Under the pieces are notes generated by a model that was not told where the DNA came from, did not search any database, and saw only the letters and a program-made list of their open reading frames with translations. From Amyloporia xantha (Eukaryota > Basidiomycota > Agaricomycetes > Polyporales > Adustoporiaceae), in NCBI GenBank assembly GCA_036971615.1, contig JAYKKR010000027.1:124001-188000 (forward strand): 64,000 bases of DNA, written 5' to 3'. Of this stretch, positions 32,486 to 44,274 are shown piece after piece. A program made the position numbers and the translations under genes. Position 1 is the stretch's first letter. Every line of letters starts with the position of its first letter.

Positions 32486-32560
32486 TATAAAAGGCCCCTA
32501 TCTGACGAGTATGTCGTCCTCATCGCAGCAGAGCCCCGTCCGCCGATTCAATACCGCCCT
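31975..32560 (+). repeat. duplicated upstream region, empty-site copy
   Basis: Paralogous to the region before the zinc-finger gene at 37475. Shared words include TTCTGACGGCAGAAGATAT, GACTGAAGATGGAATA, GACGGTCCCGTGATCGCGTC and GCAAGGCAGACGGTACGCAT. At 32144-32154 it lacks the 874-bp insertion present in the other copy. Confidence 0.75.
32486..32493 (+). promoter_or_regulatory. TATA box of zinc-finger gene 1
   Basis: TATAAAAG lies 77 bp before the start codon. The same octamer occurs 78 bp and 72 bp before the start codons of the gene at 37475 and the fragment at 34468. Confidence 0.65.
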
Positions 32561-32562
32561 CC

Positions 32563-33801
32563 ATGCATTCTTCTGTGTTTTACGACGCGCTGAGCTCGCC
32601 TTGTACTTTTGCTCCTCTCGAGAGTGAATGCGACGCGTTCTACGCGCTATTGCTGAGCGATAGGCTCGATCCTCCGGCTGATGCATGCCCGGCAGCGCTG
32701 CTCCCCGACGATCCCTCTATGCATGCGATATTCGCGCCTGCGGCCGAGGGCACAACCACGCACTGCCTACCGGACAACGATGGTCAATTTGTCCTCACTC
32801 CAGAACTCGAGTGCTCGTCATACACTACATGGGGAGACAACCTCGATGAAACGTGCCTGCAACGTCCATCCTCGGCCAATTTAGAATTGTAAGTCATCCG
32901 CTTCCATGTAAAGAGGCGTATATTAGACACTAACCTGTGACCTAGACCCTTACTTCCATTGGATGGTTTAGACTTCTCGACGATTTGTAGTTTGCACGTG
33001 CAGCAGAACGGATATGCTGCCATGATGAGCGCACCTCTGCTCTGCTTGGACCCTGCTGTCCTTTCGTGTCCGCAGACACAAGGGCTGCTCGATTCTCTTC
33101 AGAACATATCGCTTTCAGAAATAACACAAGCAGCACCTCCCTGTACTCTAGGGTTCTCTCCACTGATTGGCCAGCCTGTGGCTACTTCCTCACCCTCTGA
33201 TCCCTCGTCATGCCCGGACCTGGATGTCGACGTATATACCGATGGAAATGCTTCGGCTGACGAATACGTTCCATCGTCCTCCGGGCGGAGTGGAAAGAAG
33301 CGTTATAGCCCTTACAAGCGTAGGGCACCCCGCCGCGCTCCCCTCGATGCCCCTTCTGTATCTCCGCCCACCTCTCCCACTCCGTCGAGCTCATCATCAT
33401 CTATTCGGGCCTGCGGCCGAGTTCGGCCGCGAAATGTCCAAGCAGACGTTTCGCCGTCGCTGTTTGAAGACGCCCTCACTAACGGGGCGTGCATGTGCCC
33501 CGCCCCAGGGTGCGGCCACGTTCCGGCTACTCGCCGCATGCCCGACCTCCGGCGGCACATGCGAACACATTGTGCGCGGGATAGGCAGGCAACGTGGGTC
33601 TGCTGCGGCGTGTTCCTCGAGGATGCCCGAGCATATGGTATCACGGACACCAGTGAGTCGTATGATTACAAGGGCTTCACGATGGTCGGGGGTTGTCTGG
33701 ATGGGTTCAGCAGGAAGGATGCGTTGATTCGGCATCTGAGGAACGATCGTATTCCGTGCCGTGGGGATGCAGATCTGGCGGAGAGGCTCAGTCAAGGATG
33801 A
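32563..33801 (+). CDS. C2H2 zinc-finger protein, copy 1
   Basis: Two exons, 32563-32888 and 32946-33801, split by a 57-nt intron, give about 393 aa. The N-terminal half is acidic and Ser/Pro-rich, as in activation regions. A basic stretch (KKRYSPYKRRAPRRAP) follows. Near the C-terminus is a C2H2 finger of form C-x4-C-x14-H-x3-H (CPAPGCGHVPATRRMPDLRRHMRTH), then a conserved tail (ESYDYKGFTMVGGC, FSRKDALIRHLRN) that may be a second, irregular finger with a distant Cys. It is probably a nuclear DNA-binding regulator; targets are unknown. The start is supported by alignment with copy 4 at 37475. Confidence 0.75.
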
Positions 33802-34395
33802 CGATGGCCATGTAAGCGTTCCACTTACCAATTCGGATTCGTATATAGCATTTTCTTGACTATGCATTCTCTGCATCTTGCGGATTTCTTTCGGTTGTTT
33901 TATGCAGTTCCTACTCATACCACTTCGGGCTTCATTAGTCCACATCGTCAAGCATTATAAGTGGCCCTGCAGTGTAATCGCAACCTTCATGTAATTTCTT
34001 ACTTTTGGACTCATTACCGTCCTTGATATGTATCTATACTACTTTCGTATGTTTAGAACTTATGGAACGAGATGAAAAGGATAATGAAATCCAAAGGCTG
34101 TTTCATTATAACAATCACTACTTCGACGCAGGGATATAGCGGCGCCACGTCGACGCATTAAACGCGGTCGATGAGCGGGAGGGATATCCATCGCCCACAG
34201 GGGATTCGAATTCAAGGAAGACTGCTTGGACAATAACATTGCCCCCAGCCGCCACACTGCACCGATTTGGGAAAAGCATGGCCAAATAGGGGGTGATCGG
34301 CGTCTAGGTCACGCTTTGACGCAAGTGTTAGGCCACCACAATATTACTCCCTCAGCACAATAGTTCGACCTGCAGCTGGTGGCCATCGGTTTACA
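33802..34395. other. intergenic between zinc-finger copies
   Basis: About 590 bp holding the 3' flank of copy 1 and the promoter side of copy 2. Nothing else recognised. Confidence 0.4.
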
Positions 34396-34403
34396 TATAA
34401 AAG
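34396..34403 (+). promoter_or_regulatory. TATA box before decayed zinc-finger copy 2
   Basis: TATAAAAG at 72 bp before the remnant start codon, matching the other two promoters of the cluster. Confidence 0.5.
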
Positions 34404-34467
34404 CCCTCCAGTCCTACGTGCTTGTCGTTCTCATCCCACTACGACTTCATCCACCGACTCGATATCG

Positions 34468-35158
34468 ATGCTACCCAACATAAATTCCTCTTGGAGTTAC
34501 GACTCGCTTGATTCATATTACACCTCTGCTCCCCCAGAGGACGGACCCGACGCATTCCTCGCGTTCTATCTGAACACCATGGCTGACATTCGACATCCTG
34601 ACGCGCGCCCGCAAGTCCTCGTTGAACTCCGACCCAGCGTGGACATGGATGCAGATGGGTCATCTGCTGGGCTCGCCGCGAAGTGACCAGCTCGTGGACA
34701 CTTCCCCGTCGTCCAATTGCTCGGCCCACCCAGAACGGGGTTTCGGCGGAGACACGGATGGATATGCTGCAGATACCGACTACATTCCCCCATGCATAAT
34801 GCGGCGTAGCAAGAGGCGCAACAGTCCTTACAAGCGCAGGATATCCCGACGCGCTTCCCACAGCGTCCATTCCATGTCCCCGCCCAGCTCTCCCACTCCG
34901 TCAAGTTCATGGACATCTACTCGTCCCTGATGTCGAGCTGCTCTGCGGAACATCCAAGCGGATGTCTCGCCATACGCGCTCGCCGACGGGGTCTGCATGT
35001 GTCCAGCCCCTGGCTGTGGTCATGTCCCGGCTACTGGTCATATGCCCAACCTTTGACGACATATGCGCACGAAAGATACGCTGATTCGACATCTGCGGAA
35101 CGACCCTATCCATTGTCGGGGGAACGCAGATCTGGCAGAGCGGCCCTGTCGGAGGACC
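34468..35158 (+). pseudogene. C2H2 zinc-finger protein, copy 2, decayed
   Basis: The start (MLPNINSSWSYDSLDSYY ... PDAFLAFYLN) matches copies 1 and 4 but the frame stops at 34686. Pieces continue in other frames: GGDTDGYAADTDYIPP, SKRRNSPYKRR, MCPAPGCGHVPATG. Then a deletion joins the first finger (HMRT) directly to the tail (KDTLIRHLRN). The gene cannot make the full protein. Confidence 0.75.
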
Positions 35159-35185
35159 AACGATTCTGCTCATGCTCAAGGCCGT

Positions 35186-35712
35186 CTGACTCGTCAATGA
35201 CCGTCTCCAAGTCCCCACCTAGCTCTCCTACGCCGTCGAGGTAATCGCTATTCATGCCTTTGTGTTCGAGCGAGTCCACGCACTGGACGACGCGCTCACC
35301 AACGGCACCGGCATGTGTCCTTCACCAGGGTGCGGCTACATCCTGGCCACGCGTGCTACCGACCTCCGATGGCACATGCACACACACCGTGCACGAGTCA
35401 GTCGCGCAACATGGGTATACTGTGGGGTGTTTCTTGCAGATGCACGAACCCCAGTATCACGGACGTGAGTGAGTCGTATGAGCACAAGGGCTTAGCAATG
35501 GGTGGGGGTTCCTTTGTCACTGTGTGGATGTTCAGGTATGTATGCTTGTTGGGTTGCGCGACCGTCCTCCTCTCTTTGCTGACTCGGCATTGCATTCAAG
35601 GGGGACGGTTATCCTACAAGCACGCGAGTCAACCAATCGATATCGGTTGGACCAACTCAAGAGAATGGGGTGTTTACAGGGGTTCTGGCGAAAGGACGCT
35701 CTGATTTAGAGT
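35186..35712 (+). pseudogene. C2H2 zinc-finger protein, copy 3, C-terminal fragment
   Basis: A second decayed fragment. SPPSSPTPSR is followed by a short break, then DDALTNGTGMCPSPGCGYIL and LRWHMHTHRARVSRATWVYCGVF. VSESYEHKGLAMGGG comes in another frame, then an insertion or rearranged stretch (about 35510-35660) and GCLQGFWRKDALI. The N-terminal half is missing. Confidence 0.7.
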
Positions 35713-36146
35713 CTTGGGAACTCGGGTTATATCCACTTGTGGACGGAAGGCCAAGCGAGTTGAACCATGGTTTCTCCACTTACTCATTAGAATGACTCTT
35801 CGATACTATTGTGATTACAACTATTCCACAATAGCAAATTCCAAAGTTTGGAAACCGTCGCCGGGACTGGGAACGCGAAAGCAAGATTTCCTGTCAGACG
35901 TTGTAAATTTCAAGCCCACCTTCCCGGTAAAAGATCGGGGACGAATGAACTACTCTCGATGCTACACACTCTGGCAAGCAGTAATACGTTCTGACGGCAG
36001 AAGATATCGAAAACTCAGACATCTATAGCTCGTGATAACGAGTCTTGATTTTTATGTAGCGTGTTTCGCTTTCAATTCGACTGAAGATGGAATACAAAGG
36101 CAACTAGTACTCCATTCGACTAGAGACCGTAGACGCGACGCGACGC
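35713..36146. other. intergenic; left part of duplicated promoter region
   Basis: No gene. From about 35975 it is the left part of the duplicated region that is also at 31975; the remainder lies beyond the transposon at 36155-37028. Confidence 0.5.
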
Positions 36147-36154
36147 GTCATATA

Positions 36155-37028
36155 AGGACCCCTGAATATGAGGGAGGATGCCTCATGGCCTGTACGGACA
36201 AATTTGTCCATTTTGGAGGCCTGAGGCGTGATTTTTTCCGGACAAATCAGGGGTTCCGGGGAATATAGGTATGAGGAACTTGCCGGACACATCCAACCAG
36301 ACCATCGGGAGGTCTGATCCCTGTACGGACAGATGGCGGAGCAACCCATGCAGATATAACTAATGTAGCAGATGCATGTCCAATTCTTGCAAACATGACA
36401 GAGGTTCCCGGATGGCCTTGCACTCAGCCACAGTTAGCCTTGCCAAATTTGAGAAGGCTGCTCAATTCTGACACTTGGAAAGCACTCACTGGCATCACAC
36501 TCCTAGCCACTCCTGATTGTTTATTCTGTTCAGACACGGCTGAATCCGAGTGCGCCACTTCAGCCATCCCCGCATTACCCGCCGAGTGTAAGTGACCAAA
36601 ATAGGCAGGTCCGCAGGAGCGCGCCGCGAACCCAGGTCCAAATTAAGCAGACCTACAGTTCAACAGACGGAGAAACCCTGGTTGTTGATTGAGCAGTGCT
36701 GAAGACAGTTGAAGACAGTACTTATTCCTTGGACCGTCATTCACCAGCACCTGAATTCGGTGATTTCTCGACGCCTGGTCCCGCGATCCGGACAAATTGG
36801 CAGTCGGTGGAGCCCTGATCCCAACCCTGCTAAACAGCCCGGACAAATCGACGCTTGGCGGAGGCATGAGCCCAAACCTACCCAAATCCCGGACAATTTT
36901 AGCAAAAACAGCCGAAAGCCTGATTTTTTCCGGACATTTTTGCGAAATTTTTGGTAAGCGCCTGTGGACATTTTGGCCATATTTTGGGCCGTCGGGATCA
37001 GGCATTCCCTCCTATATTCAGGGGTCCT
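36155..37028. mobile_element. non-autonomous DNA transposon, 874 bp, hAT-like by target duplication
   Basis: Terminal inverted repeats: left AGGACCCCTGAATATGAGGG, right the reverse complement of AGGACCCCTGAATATAGGAG. An 8-bp target duplication GTCATATA stands at 36147-36154 and 37029-37036. The paralogous region at 32144 is uninterrupted, which confirms the insertion. Many CCGGACA words occur inside near both ends, as expected for transposase-binding subterminal repeats. There is no coding capacity of note. An 8-bp duplication fits hAT; the terminal sequence itself does not prove it. Confidence 0.82.
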
Positions 37029-37396
37029 GTCATATAGTAGACGGTCCCGTGATCGCGTCATACCACAGTGGCGTGAAACTTGGACTACGAACTGCCAATG
37101 CATCGTCTAGCCATCGATATCATACACAGAAGCGTATTTCATCGTGATCAGATGTCTCGTACCATTGTGGATGCTCGGATGCAAGGCAGACGGTACGCAT
37201 GTCCCGGGGTAGCACTGCAAGGCACGGCCTCTATGAGCTCACGCGCTTATTTCAAAGTCCGCGAACCTCGTCACGCTGATTAGCAGCCACGATGTTCTTA
37301 TAGCGAAACATTGCCAACCCACGCCGCTCGTAAAGTCTTTGCTGGTCGTACTGCGACGATAATGCTCCCAAGCACAATGGCAGGCCCTCACGCGCG

Positions 37397-37404
37397 TATA
37401 AAAG
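37397..37404 (+). promoter_or_regulatory. TATA box of zinc-finger gene 4
   Basis: TATAAAAG at 78 bp before the start codon, in the same context (GCGCGTATAAAAGG) as copy 1. Confidence 0.65.
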
Positions 37405-37474
37405 GCTCCCTATCCGACGGGGATGGCGTCCTCATCGCAGCAGAACCCCGTCCGCCGAGTCGCTACCGTCCGCC

Positions 37475-38689
37475 ATGAATTCTTCTCTGTTTTACGATGC
37501 GCCTAGTTCGCGTTATGTCTCTGGTCCTCTTGAGCGCGACCCCGATGCATTCCTTGCGTCTTATTTGAATGGGCTATTTGACTCTCCTTCGGCCGCATGC
37601 TCTGAAACGGCGCCGTATATCCACGACCCGCCTCTCGAATCAGATGCGACGTTCGCTTCTACATCGGAGGACGGCCACCCCCTTTCGACTGTGGACTTTG
37701 GATCCCCTTTGTATGCTCAACTGGATGTCAATGTTGATCAAGAATGGCTACCTCCGGTCGAGTCGTCGTAAGTCATTCCCTTCCTTCATGCGAAGAACGA
37801 CGACTTAGCAAGGCCTCCGTACCACAGGTCTCCACCCAGCTTCCAGTGTCCCGACTTCTCGGTTGACGGATCGTACGCGCGTGAGAACGAGTATACTTCC
37901 ATGACGAGTGCACCGCCGCTCTACTTGGACCCTGCCGTCCTGTCATCCTCCCAGACACTGGGGCTGGCCCAATCCCTTCAGAGTACCTCTCTCCCGGAGC
38001 AAACCAATGCCCAACTCCACCTCCCTCGCACTCCCTCATACTTGCCACGAAATGACCAGCTGGCGGATACTTCCTCGTCGTCGGGCCACACATCATACTC
38101 AGACTGGGACCTCGGCGGAGACACAGACGGGGACGCTGCAGATGGCGACTACACTCCCTCACACACATCGCGGCGTAGCAAGCCGCGCAGCAGTCCCTAC
38201 AAGCGCACAATACCGCGACGCGCTCCCCACAACGTCCACTCCATATCCCCGCCCAGCTCTCCCAGCTCGTCGTCCACTTCATCAACCCCCACTCGCCCCC
38301 TCCGCCGAGCGCGTCCGCGCAACATCCAAGTGGACGTCCCCCCATCCACGCTCGACGACCTGCCCACCGACGGGCCCTGGATGTGCCCCGCCCCCGGCTG
38401 CGACCACGTCCACGCCACCCGTCGTATGCCGGACTTCCGGCGGCACATGCGGACACACCGCGCGCGGGATAGCGGGGAAGCGTGGGTCTGCTGCGGGGTG
38501 CGCCTCGCGGACGCACCGGCGTACGGCGTGGCGGACGTGAGCGAGCCGTATGAATATAAGGGCTTCACGATGGTCGGGGGATGCTTGAAGGAGTTCAGCC
38601 GCAAGGACGCGCTGATCAGGCATCTGCGCAACGAGCGTATCCGATGTCCGGGGGATGCGGATATGGCGGAGAGGCTCGGTCGAGAGTGA
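37475..38689 (+). CDS. C2H2 zinc-finger protein, copy 4
   Basis: Two exons, 37475-37767 and 37828-38689, give 1155 nt (384 aa). Same plan as copy 1: acidic/Ser-rich N-terminus, GGDTDGDAADGDYTPS, basic SPYKRTIPRRAP, finger CPAPGCDHVHATRRMPDFRRHMRTH, and tail GFTMVGGCLKEFSRKDALIRHLRN. The intron lies at the same point as in copy 1. The coding region after 38150 is more GC-rich than copy 1. It looks intact. Its promoter is split by the 874-bp transposon about 450 bp upstream, with the TATA box and proximal part untouched. Confidence 0.78.
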
Positions 38690-39217
38690 ATCGAAGAATG
38701 TCAGCTACCGCCGTGTATAATCTACTCATCATCAATTTCTCCTTGACCTTTCCGTTTCTTGCATTTTGTGTATTTATTTACTTTTGTGACATGTAGCGGA
38801 TTTCTCCCGATATTATCTTCAGAAGTGATTGTTCCCATCACAAGCCGATTCGTTAGCAGTGTAACACAGGGTCCAGTCGACCACTAGATCTTCAGCAAGG
38901 ATATCGCAGCAGAAATATCGAGAAGACATAGCAAAAGCCCTGAGAATGCGGTGCACCTGAAAAGTTACCCAGAAATGTTCGATCGATTTACATCCGCGCC
39001 GTCGTACGTCTTAGGGTGACACCTTGACAACACAGACACAACTTTGCCACATTACAAGTTTGACCCGGCGTACACAGGATATGGGTATGTTGTATAACTG
39101 ATTAACGACACAAACAAACAGCGCGAAAACTTATGCAACAACGACAGCGAAGACGTTTCAAGAGACAGGCTGCAGGTGAAGCCTTGGAGCTACTCAGAAT
39201 TTCCGTTCATCAATGCA
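38690..39217. other. intergenic, nothing recognised
   Basis: About 530 bp between the zinc-finger gene and the convergent Ifi-like gene B. No motif or repeat recognised. Confidence 0.4.
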
Positions 39218-40415
39218 TCATCGGCCACACCCTGCAAAAATGCTCCCAGCCAGCCCGATGAGCCCGAATATTCCGCCAACGATACCCTTCTTCACAGGAC
39301 CCGAGATGAACTTCATTCCCGCCCTTTGCAGATGCGAGAACCAGCTCCCCTTACTGACGGCCGCGCCGTAGAAGACGCGCTGGGCCCACGCAGCGGTGGA
39401 ACCTAATAAAGCGGGATCAGCTTTCGATACGTTCTCATGTCGGTCACTCGGACACACCCTTCACGGGCCCGTAGGGTCCGAATCCGAAAAGACTGAGTAG
39501 CGGGCGCAAGAGCCATCCCTCTGGGATGAGCATCAGAGCGGATGAAATCAACAGAGTTTCGAGGAGAACGGGGTGCTGTTCCGCGAGGTCACCTGTATGT
39601 TCAAACCCACAAATCAGATAGTAGACCGCTGTCAACGACATTTAGAACTGACCGATCGTGATGACAACATTCTGGATGTACGGGAGAAGCTGGTCCAGAT
39701 GTTCCCTCAACTTAGCCTCAGACACGCCATGATCGACGCCGACGCGTATGATCGCCTCTTCCGCTCTATTCAAGACCATGGTCACGTTTCCTACCCTCTC
39801 TGCGTGACTGGGGGCGTGGTCGGGAGGTGGAAATGCCTGTTCCAAGTCCGCGTAAAGATCCATGAGGGCTTTCTCTATTGCATTCCCGATGTCGTTGATG
39901 CCCTCCCCGTGGACCTCAGCAGTCGCGTACATCTCGGACCTAATTGCAGCCACGCTCTTGACGATATGAGACATGGAGGCTTGAACGTTGGCTATTTTGG
40001 AACCGATGACGGGACCGTTTTCAGCGATAGCGTGATCTATCAGCGTCTCGGCATATTTCTGTACACGATCGCCGAGAGCGGCTGCACGTTCCCAGAAATT
40101 CGTAGGAAACGCAGTTCCTTCCACATGCACATAGAGGGGAGATTGCTCATGTGCGATCAGCGCTAAAGGAAAACACGCTATTCAGAAGTGTTATACTCTC
40201 GAGAGAACACATTTACATTTGAGTTCCCTATAGATGTTACTACACGTGGACCAGGTTACTAGTCAACATGTTGTCCGACAATTCGAGCAAACATTTTTCC
40301 AAACTCACCTTGCAAATACAGCTGAAGGCATACTAGCCACCTGTATGGGGGCCAAGAGGGTGGTGAACGCAATGCTCAGGGGCAGAAACCGTCCGAGACA
40401 TGCCAGGGAGCGCAT
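39218..40415 (-). CDS. Ifi-6-16-like secreted/membrane protein, copy B
   Basis: Starts at 40415 with a signal-peptide-like segment (MRSLACLGRFLPLSIAFTTLL) and an intron at the same place as copy A. The body reads FWERAAALGDRVQKYAETLI, IANVQASMSHIVKSVAAI and HGVSEAKLREHLDQLLP without the break seen in copy A. The C-terminal part (HPVLLETLLISSALMLIPEG, LLSLFGFGPYGPVKG, STAAWAQRVFYGAAVSKG, FSHLQRAGM) matches the interferon-induced 6-16 family pattern. The end is a Gly-rich hydrophobic tail. It lies directly downstream of GRDP copy B on the same strand, as copy A does with GRDP copy A. Short exons near 40130-40240 are uncertain. Confidence 0.6.
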
Positions 40416-40869
40416 GGTTTCGAAGGGGAAAAGACGGGGGAGGAGGCGAAGACAAGGATGAGGACGGGAACAAGACGAACCTTGGAACGAGGCGCAACCG
40501 ACGACTACTTAAATACAGGCGTCTATCCATATACGGCCTGATGCTTTGTGGCAAACCTTATACCGAAAGGAGGAATTCTCCGCGGCTGCTTCTATGTAAG
40601 TTCACCACGTACAGCAAAGTTGGGCACATTGTCATTCATAGATGCCACGAGGAGGTCTTGCCAATCAAGCGCTGAAGCCTCGTCTCGACCGGAAGGTTCA
40701 CGCACGTCGCCTCCAATGCAATCCGACATAAGCAACCGCATAGAATTACACTTTAGTGGCCTCTGGGCCTCTCTCGTACAGACACAAACTCTTTGGCAAC
40801 TCTCCGGAATGCACCTGACTCAAAATCGAGTCAGGACAGCTGAAGTTGACGATTTTGCACACTTACCTG

Positions 40870-43744
40870 CTATCCGCCACCACATCCACCTCCGCCACCG
40901 CACCCACCGCCGCCCCCGCACGCACTACTGCCTCCTCCACAGGCACTGCCGCCACCACCCCCGCAAGTGCTACCACCTCCACCTCCACAGGCTGAGGTCG
41001 TCCCACCGCCGCCACACAGCGCATTCCCAGCGTTTCCCCCGCAAGCACTCGCACCGGCGGCACCCGCTCCGCACGACACACCTGCAGCAGTCGATGAGCA
41101 TGTCGCGCCCCCGTTCCCCGTTCCACACGACACACCAGGCCCATAGCCCGCGCCACAAATACCAGCACCCTGCCACAAAATCAGCCCGCTGCCATAAACA
41201 CATGAAAACAGCGGATCACTCACCACCGCACACACGCCCGCCCCGCAATTGGACTGACTGCTGACTGCGACACACGCCGCGACGGGGACGTACAACGGCA
41301 CGGGTACCAGGAAGGGATAGTCGTGCTGGTCCCCGCGGCGAAACACCTCCGAGTCCATCTTGCCCTGGCTCACTCTCTCGGCGTCGCGCTTGCGCCGCTG
41401 CTGCATCTTCATCTTCCGCATCTTCCGCAGACTCTGGACGCGGGCTGAGTTTCCGCCCAGATTAGGCACGTACACGGAATTGTGCTCGCTCGGATGCGTC
41501 GCCATGAGCACGTCATGACGGTCGGGAGGATGTAGGCTAAGTGTGCTCTTGCCCTTGAAAACACGCGCCAGATGGCTCAGACGCTGGCCGATGGTGCTAC
41601 CTGGCAGTGGGCAGCCGCAGTGCATGTAGGGAACCTGGAAGCGTGCCTAGGGTAGTCACGGTCAGTGCGTGTCGGGATATGGTTATTGCATATGGAGACT
41701 ACCTCCCAGGCACGACAAGTGCTATCGAGAGACGTCGCAAGAACGCTCTCCTCGATTTTATCGTCGCTAGCCAAGATGGCATCGGTGTTATTACGATCAC
41801 GGAGGCTTCCCGGCGGAAAGCCACTCACTGGTCAATAAAACGGCGAATCAAATTGAAACAGTCCCTTGCATATTTGCTCGCCATCAATTGATGTGAATGC
41901 CATGCGAGATCGATGTCCAACGTTGGAACGAAAAGTGATCGAGGTGTAGACGTCATGAGGTCGAGGAAGCTGGCGATCGGCCGTCAGCCTCAAATGTCGA
42001 TTTGAGAAGTGTTAACTTCAGCTACGTACGCATGGTATCTGGAAATAGCGTGAACCAGAACAATCTGGTCGTCTGCGCGGTCAAAGAAACCGGGTTCTGT
42101 CCATTTGAACGCGTCCATCTTGTCTATAAATGAACCTTGCCGCATAACCTGAAGGGTTTGAAGCGTCAGCGTGAGACAAATAGCCCTGTTACATCACGCT
42201 CACCGCGCCTACGAGATCTATCGAGAATGGCTTATCATCCGTATATGCGCTCAAAATTCTGTTCATCCTGCATATAATGCGTTCATTTACGTTTCCGTCC
42301 CAAGGTAGTATTAAGAACACTTACATCTGTCGACCGCTACCGAGACGCAACAATCTAACAGATAACACGACAGGTATCTTGATATTCGAAAAATTGAACT
42401 TGTACAGGAGGTCTTGCCTCCATTCCGTACGTGACATCTGCCACAGGAGATTCAGACTTCATATATAAACACCAATCACAACAGCTACCTTTTCCTTAGG
42501 GATGAATGCAGGCGCACCGAGGATAATCGTTTTGATCGATGTTGCACGGCCTTGGTTTAGTCCTTCATTCTCAGTATAGAGAGTACCACTGGTATAGAGT
42601 TCAATGTCTAAACGTCACTAGCATTCGGGCTAACACTCACGCCAGATACCCTTTGTAAGACTGTTTGTGGTCCGAGACGACGTCGTCCACAAATTTATAC
42701 AAAGCGAGGCTCTTCTTGCTGATTAGCATGAATGAGCCACATTTGGTACACTCAATGGAGAAATGCTGCTGAGCATAGCCAGTGCCGCTCTCTGTCAAAT
42801 AGGCTAAGGACACCATACGAGTCAGTCCGCGGCTAGTAGAAATGTCAGGACGGTGACAACACGCACGAGCTGCAACGGCCGTAGAGCATTTCGGGCAGTT
42901 CAAATTGTGATTAGTCATAGTCCTAGCAGCTTCGAGAGGATCGAAGGGTGTCTGCGTCTGGGCAAGCCAAGCACTGGGACGCTCGCGTGGCGGTTGGTAC
43001 GTTCTAGGGTCGCCCATCTGGGTCTGCACTGACACATCTGTATACAGTACGGATACGCACGGGGGGTGACGTACCACAGCGGGGAGAAGTCTGTCACCCA
43101 ACTCCTTCAAAGTCTGCATGATTTCAAGACGTTCGCAGTCTTCGGCATACCATCTGGCAATCAATCTCCAATCAGCATGCGCAATGTATGGCAAGTAGCG
43201 GCGAGGGCTGACCTGGGGTTCAGCATGTATGCGTGCCACACCATCAAAACATCGAGGGGTGGGAGCTCTTCCTCAACCCACTTAGTTAATTCGCCCGACT
43301 TGACGACCTTGACCCAAAGTAAGAACCTACAGATCATTCCCCGACGGAAATAAAATCATTAAGATTCTCCTCATATGAGTTGTTTTCTCCAGACACTGCG
43401 AAATCTGCTCACCTATCAATTGCCAAACCAATAAACCAAGCCCACCTCTGCGAAGCATCCAAAGCAACGGCGAGAGGCGGCAGATGGTGTTCGCCCCGGG
43501 CTTCTTCAATAGTAGTTCTGAGAGTCTTAAACGCTCCAAGGAGACTGAGATGCGCCTTCAGGTACTGTATGCTCACTAGCGGACCTTTGAGGGTCGTTGA
43601 GCCGATTCGGTGTGTGGCGGGGCCGCCTAGAATAACCTTCGGCTCAGCTTCCCCGGTCTTTTCAAGCCGGGTCGAAGCATCATTGAAAGATGGCGGAGGT
43701 CCACCTGAGTTGGCCACATACGGAGGGGGAGGGTCTTCAGACAT
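40870..43744 (-). CDS. GRDP-like (DUF1399) protein, copy B
   Basis: Starts at 43744 (MSEDPPPPYVANSGGPPP). The first exon ends ALDASQRWAWFIGLAIDR. Further exons give LDVLMVWHAYMLNP-like residues near 43220, WYAEDCERLEIMQTLKELGD, NCPKC, IECTKCGSFM, SGTLYTENEG, VPTLDIDLAWHSHQL and MHCGCPLPGSTIGQRLSHLA. The last exon (from about 41190 down) is strikingly Gly/Cys-rich, with repeated CGGGGG units to the TAG at 40870. This tail, much longer than in copies A and C, is what gives the family its name. Predicted cytosolic, no signal peptide. Function unknown in fungi. Confidence 0.68.
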
Positions 43745-44274
43745 TCAGCAGGTCAAATAAAGAGAACAAGTTGTAAGAAGTGTACATCGCAGTACGCGTC
43801 AGACAGGGAAGGATACCCCCAATTTATGACCAAGCATCTGATGTATCAGACATGAAAGTGGTGAGATAATAGGAAGAAATGCTGTGCTTTTAGTGGGCGT
43901 GACCACCGCCAATGTCAACTACATAGTTTGATGTAGGTCTAGCTGAAGGCGTCTGAAAGTTATCCTTCCTGAGAATATCGGAGGCCACATGACACGCGTC
44001 AATCGAGATCTGAGTACCGCCACTTCTGAAATAAGTAGTACTTGGCCAGCTTGACAAGTCTCCCTCTCACTGGCATTGTGACTCCGAGTAGGGAGTCAAC
44101 TTCCACTACCCCTATACTGCAAGATACCTGATTTGTGGTGACAGTCCCAGCTGCAGGCCCCATTAATATGATTTCAGACCAGGATCGTAGTGTGAACCTC
44201 AACCACTGGTACGTAAATTAATAATACGTCCAAATTACAATGTTCTTACCACAGTCCAGATGACCAGAGTGTTG
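43745..44274. other. intergenic between GRDP copies B and C
   Basis: About 530 bp; holds the promoter of copy B and the 3' flank of copy C. No Ifi-like gene is present here, unlike downstream of copies A and B. Confidence 0.45.

Noticed and set aside
37908..38540. Long plus- and minus-strand frames within zinc-finger copy 4
   Set aside because: They lie in other frames of a GC-rich real exon whose homologue (copy 1) fixes the true frame.
40548..41264. His/Arg-rich plus-strand open frame of 238 codons
   Set aside because: Most of it is antisense to the Gly/Cys-rich tail of GRDP copy B, so the composition is a by-product.
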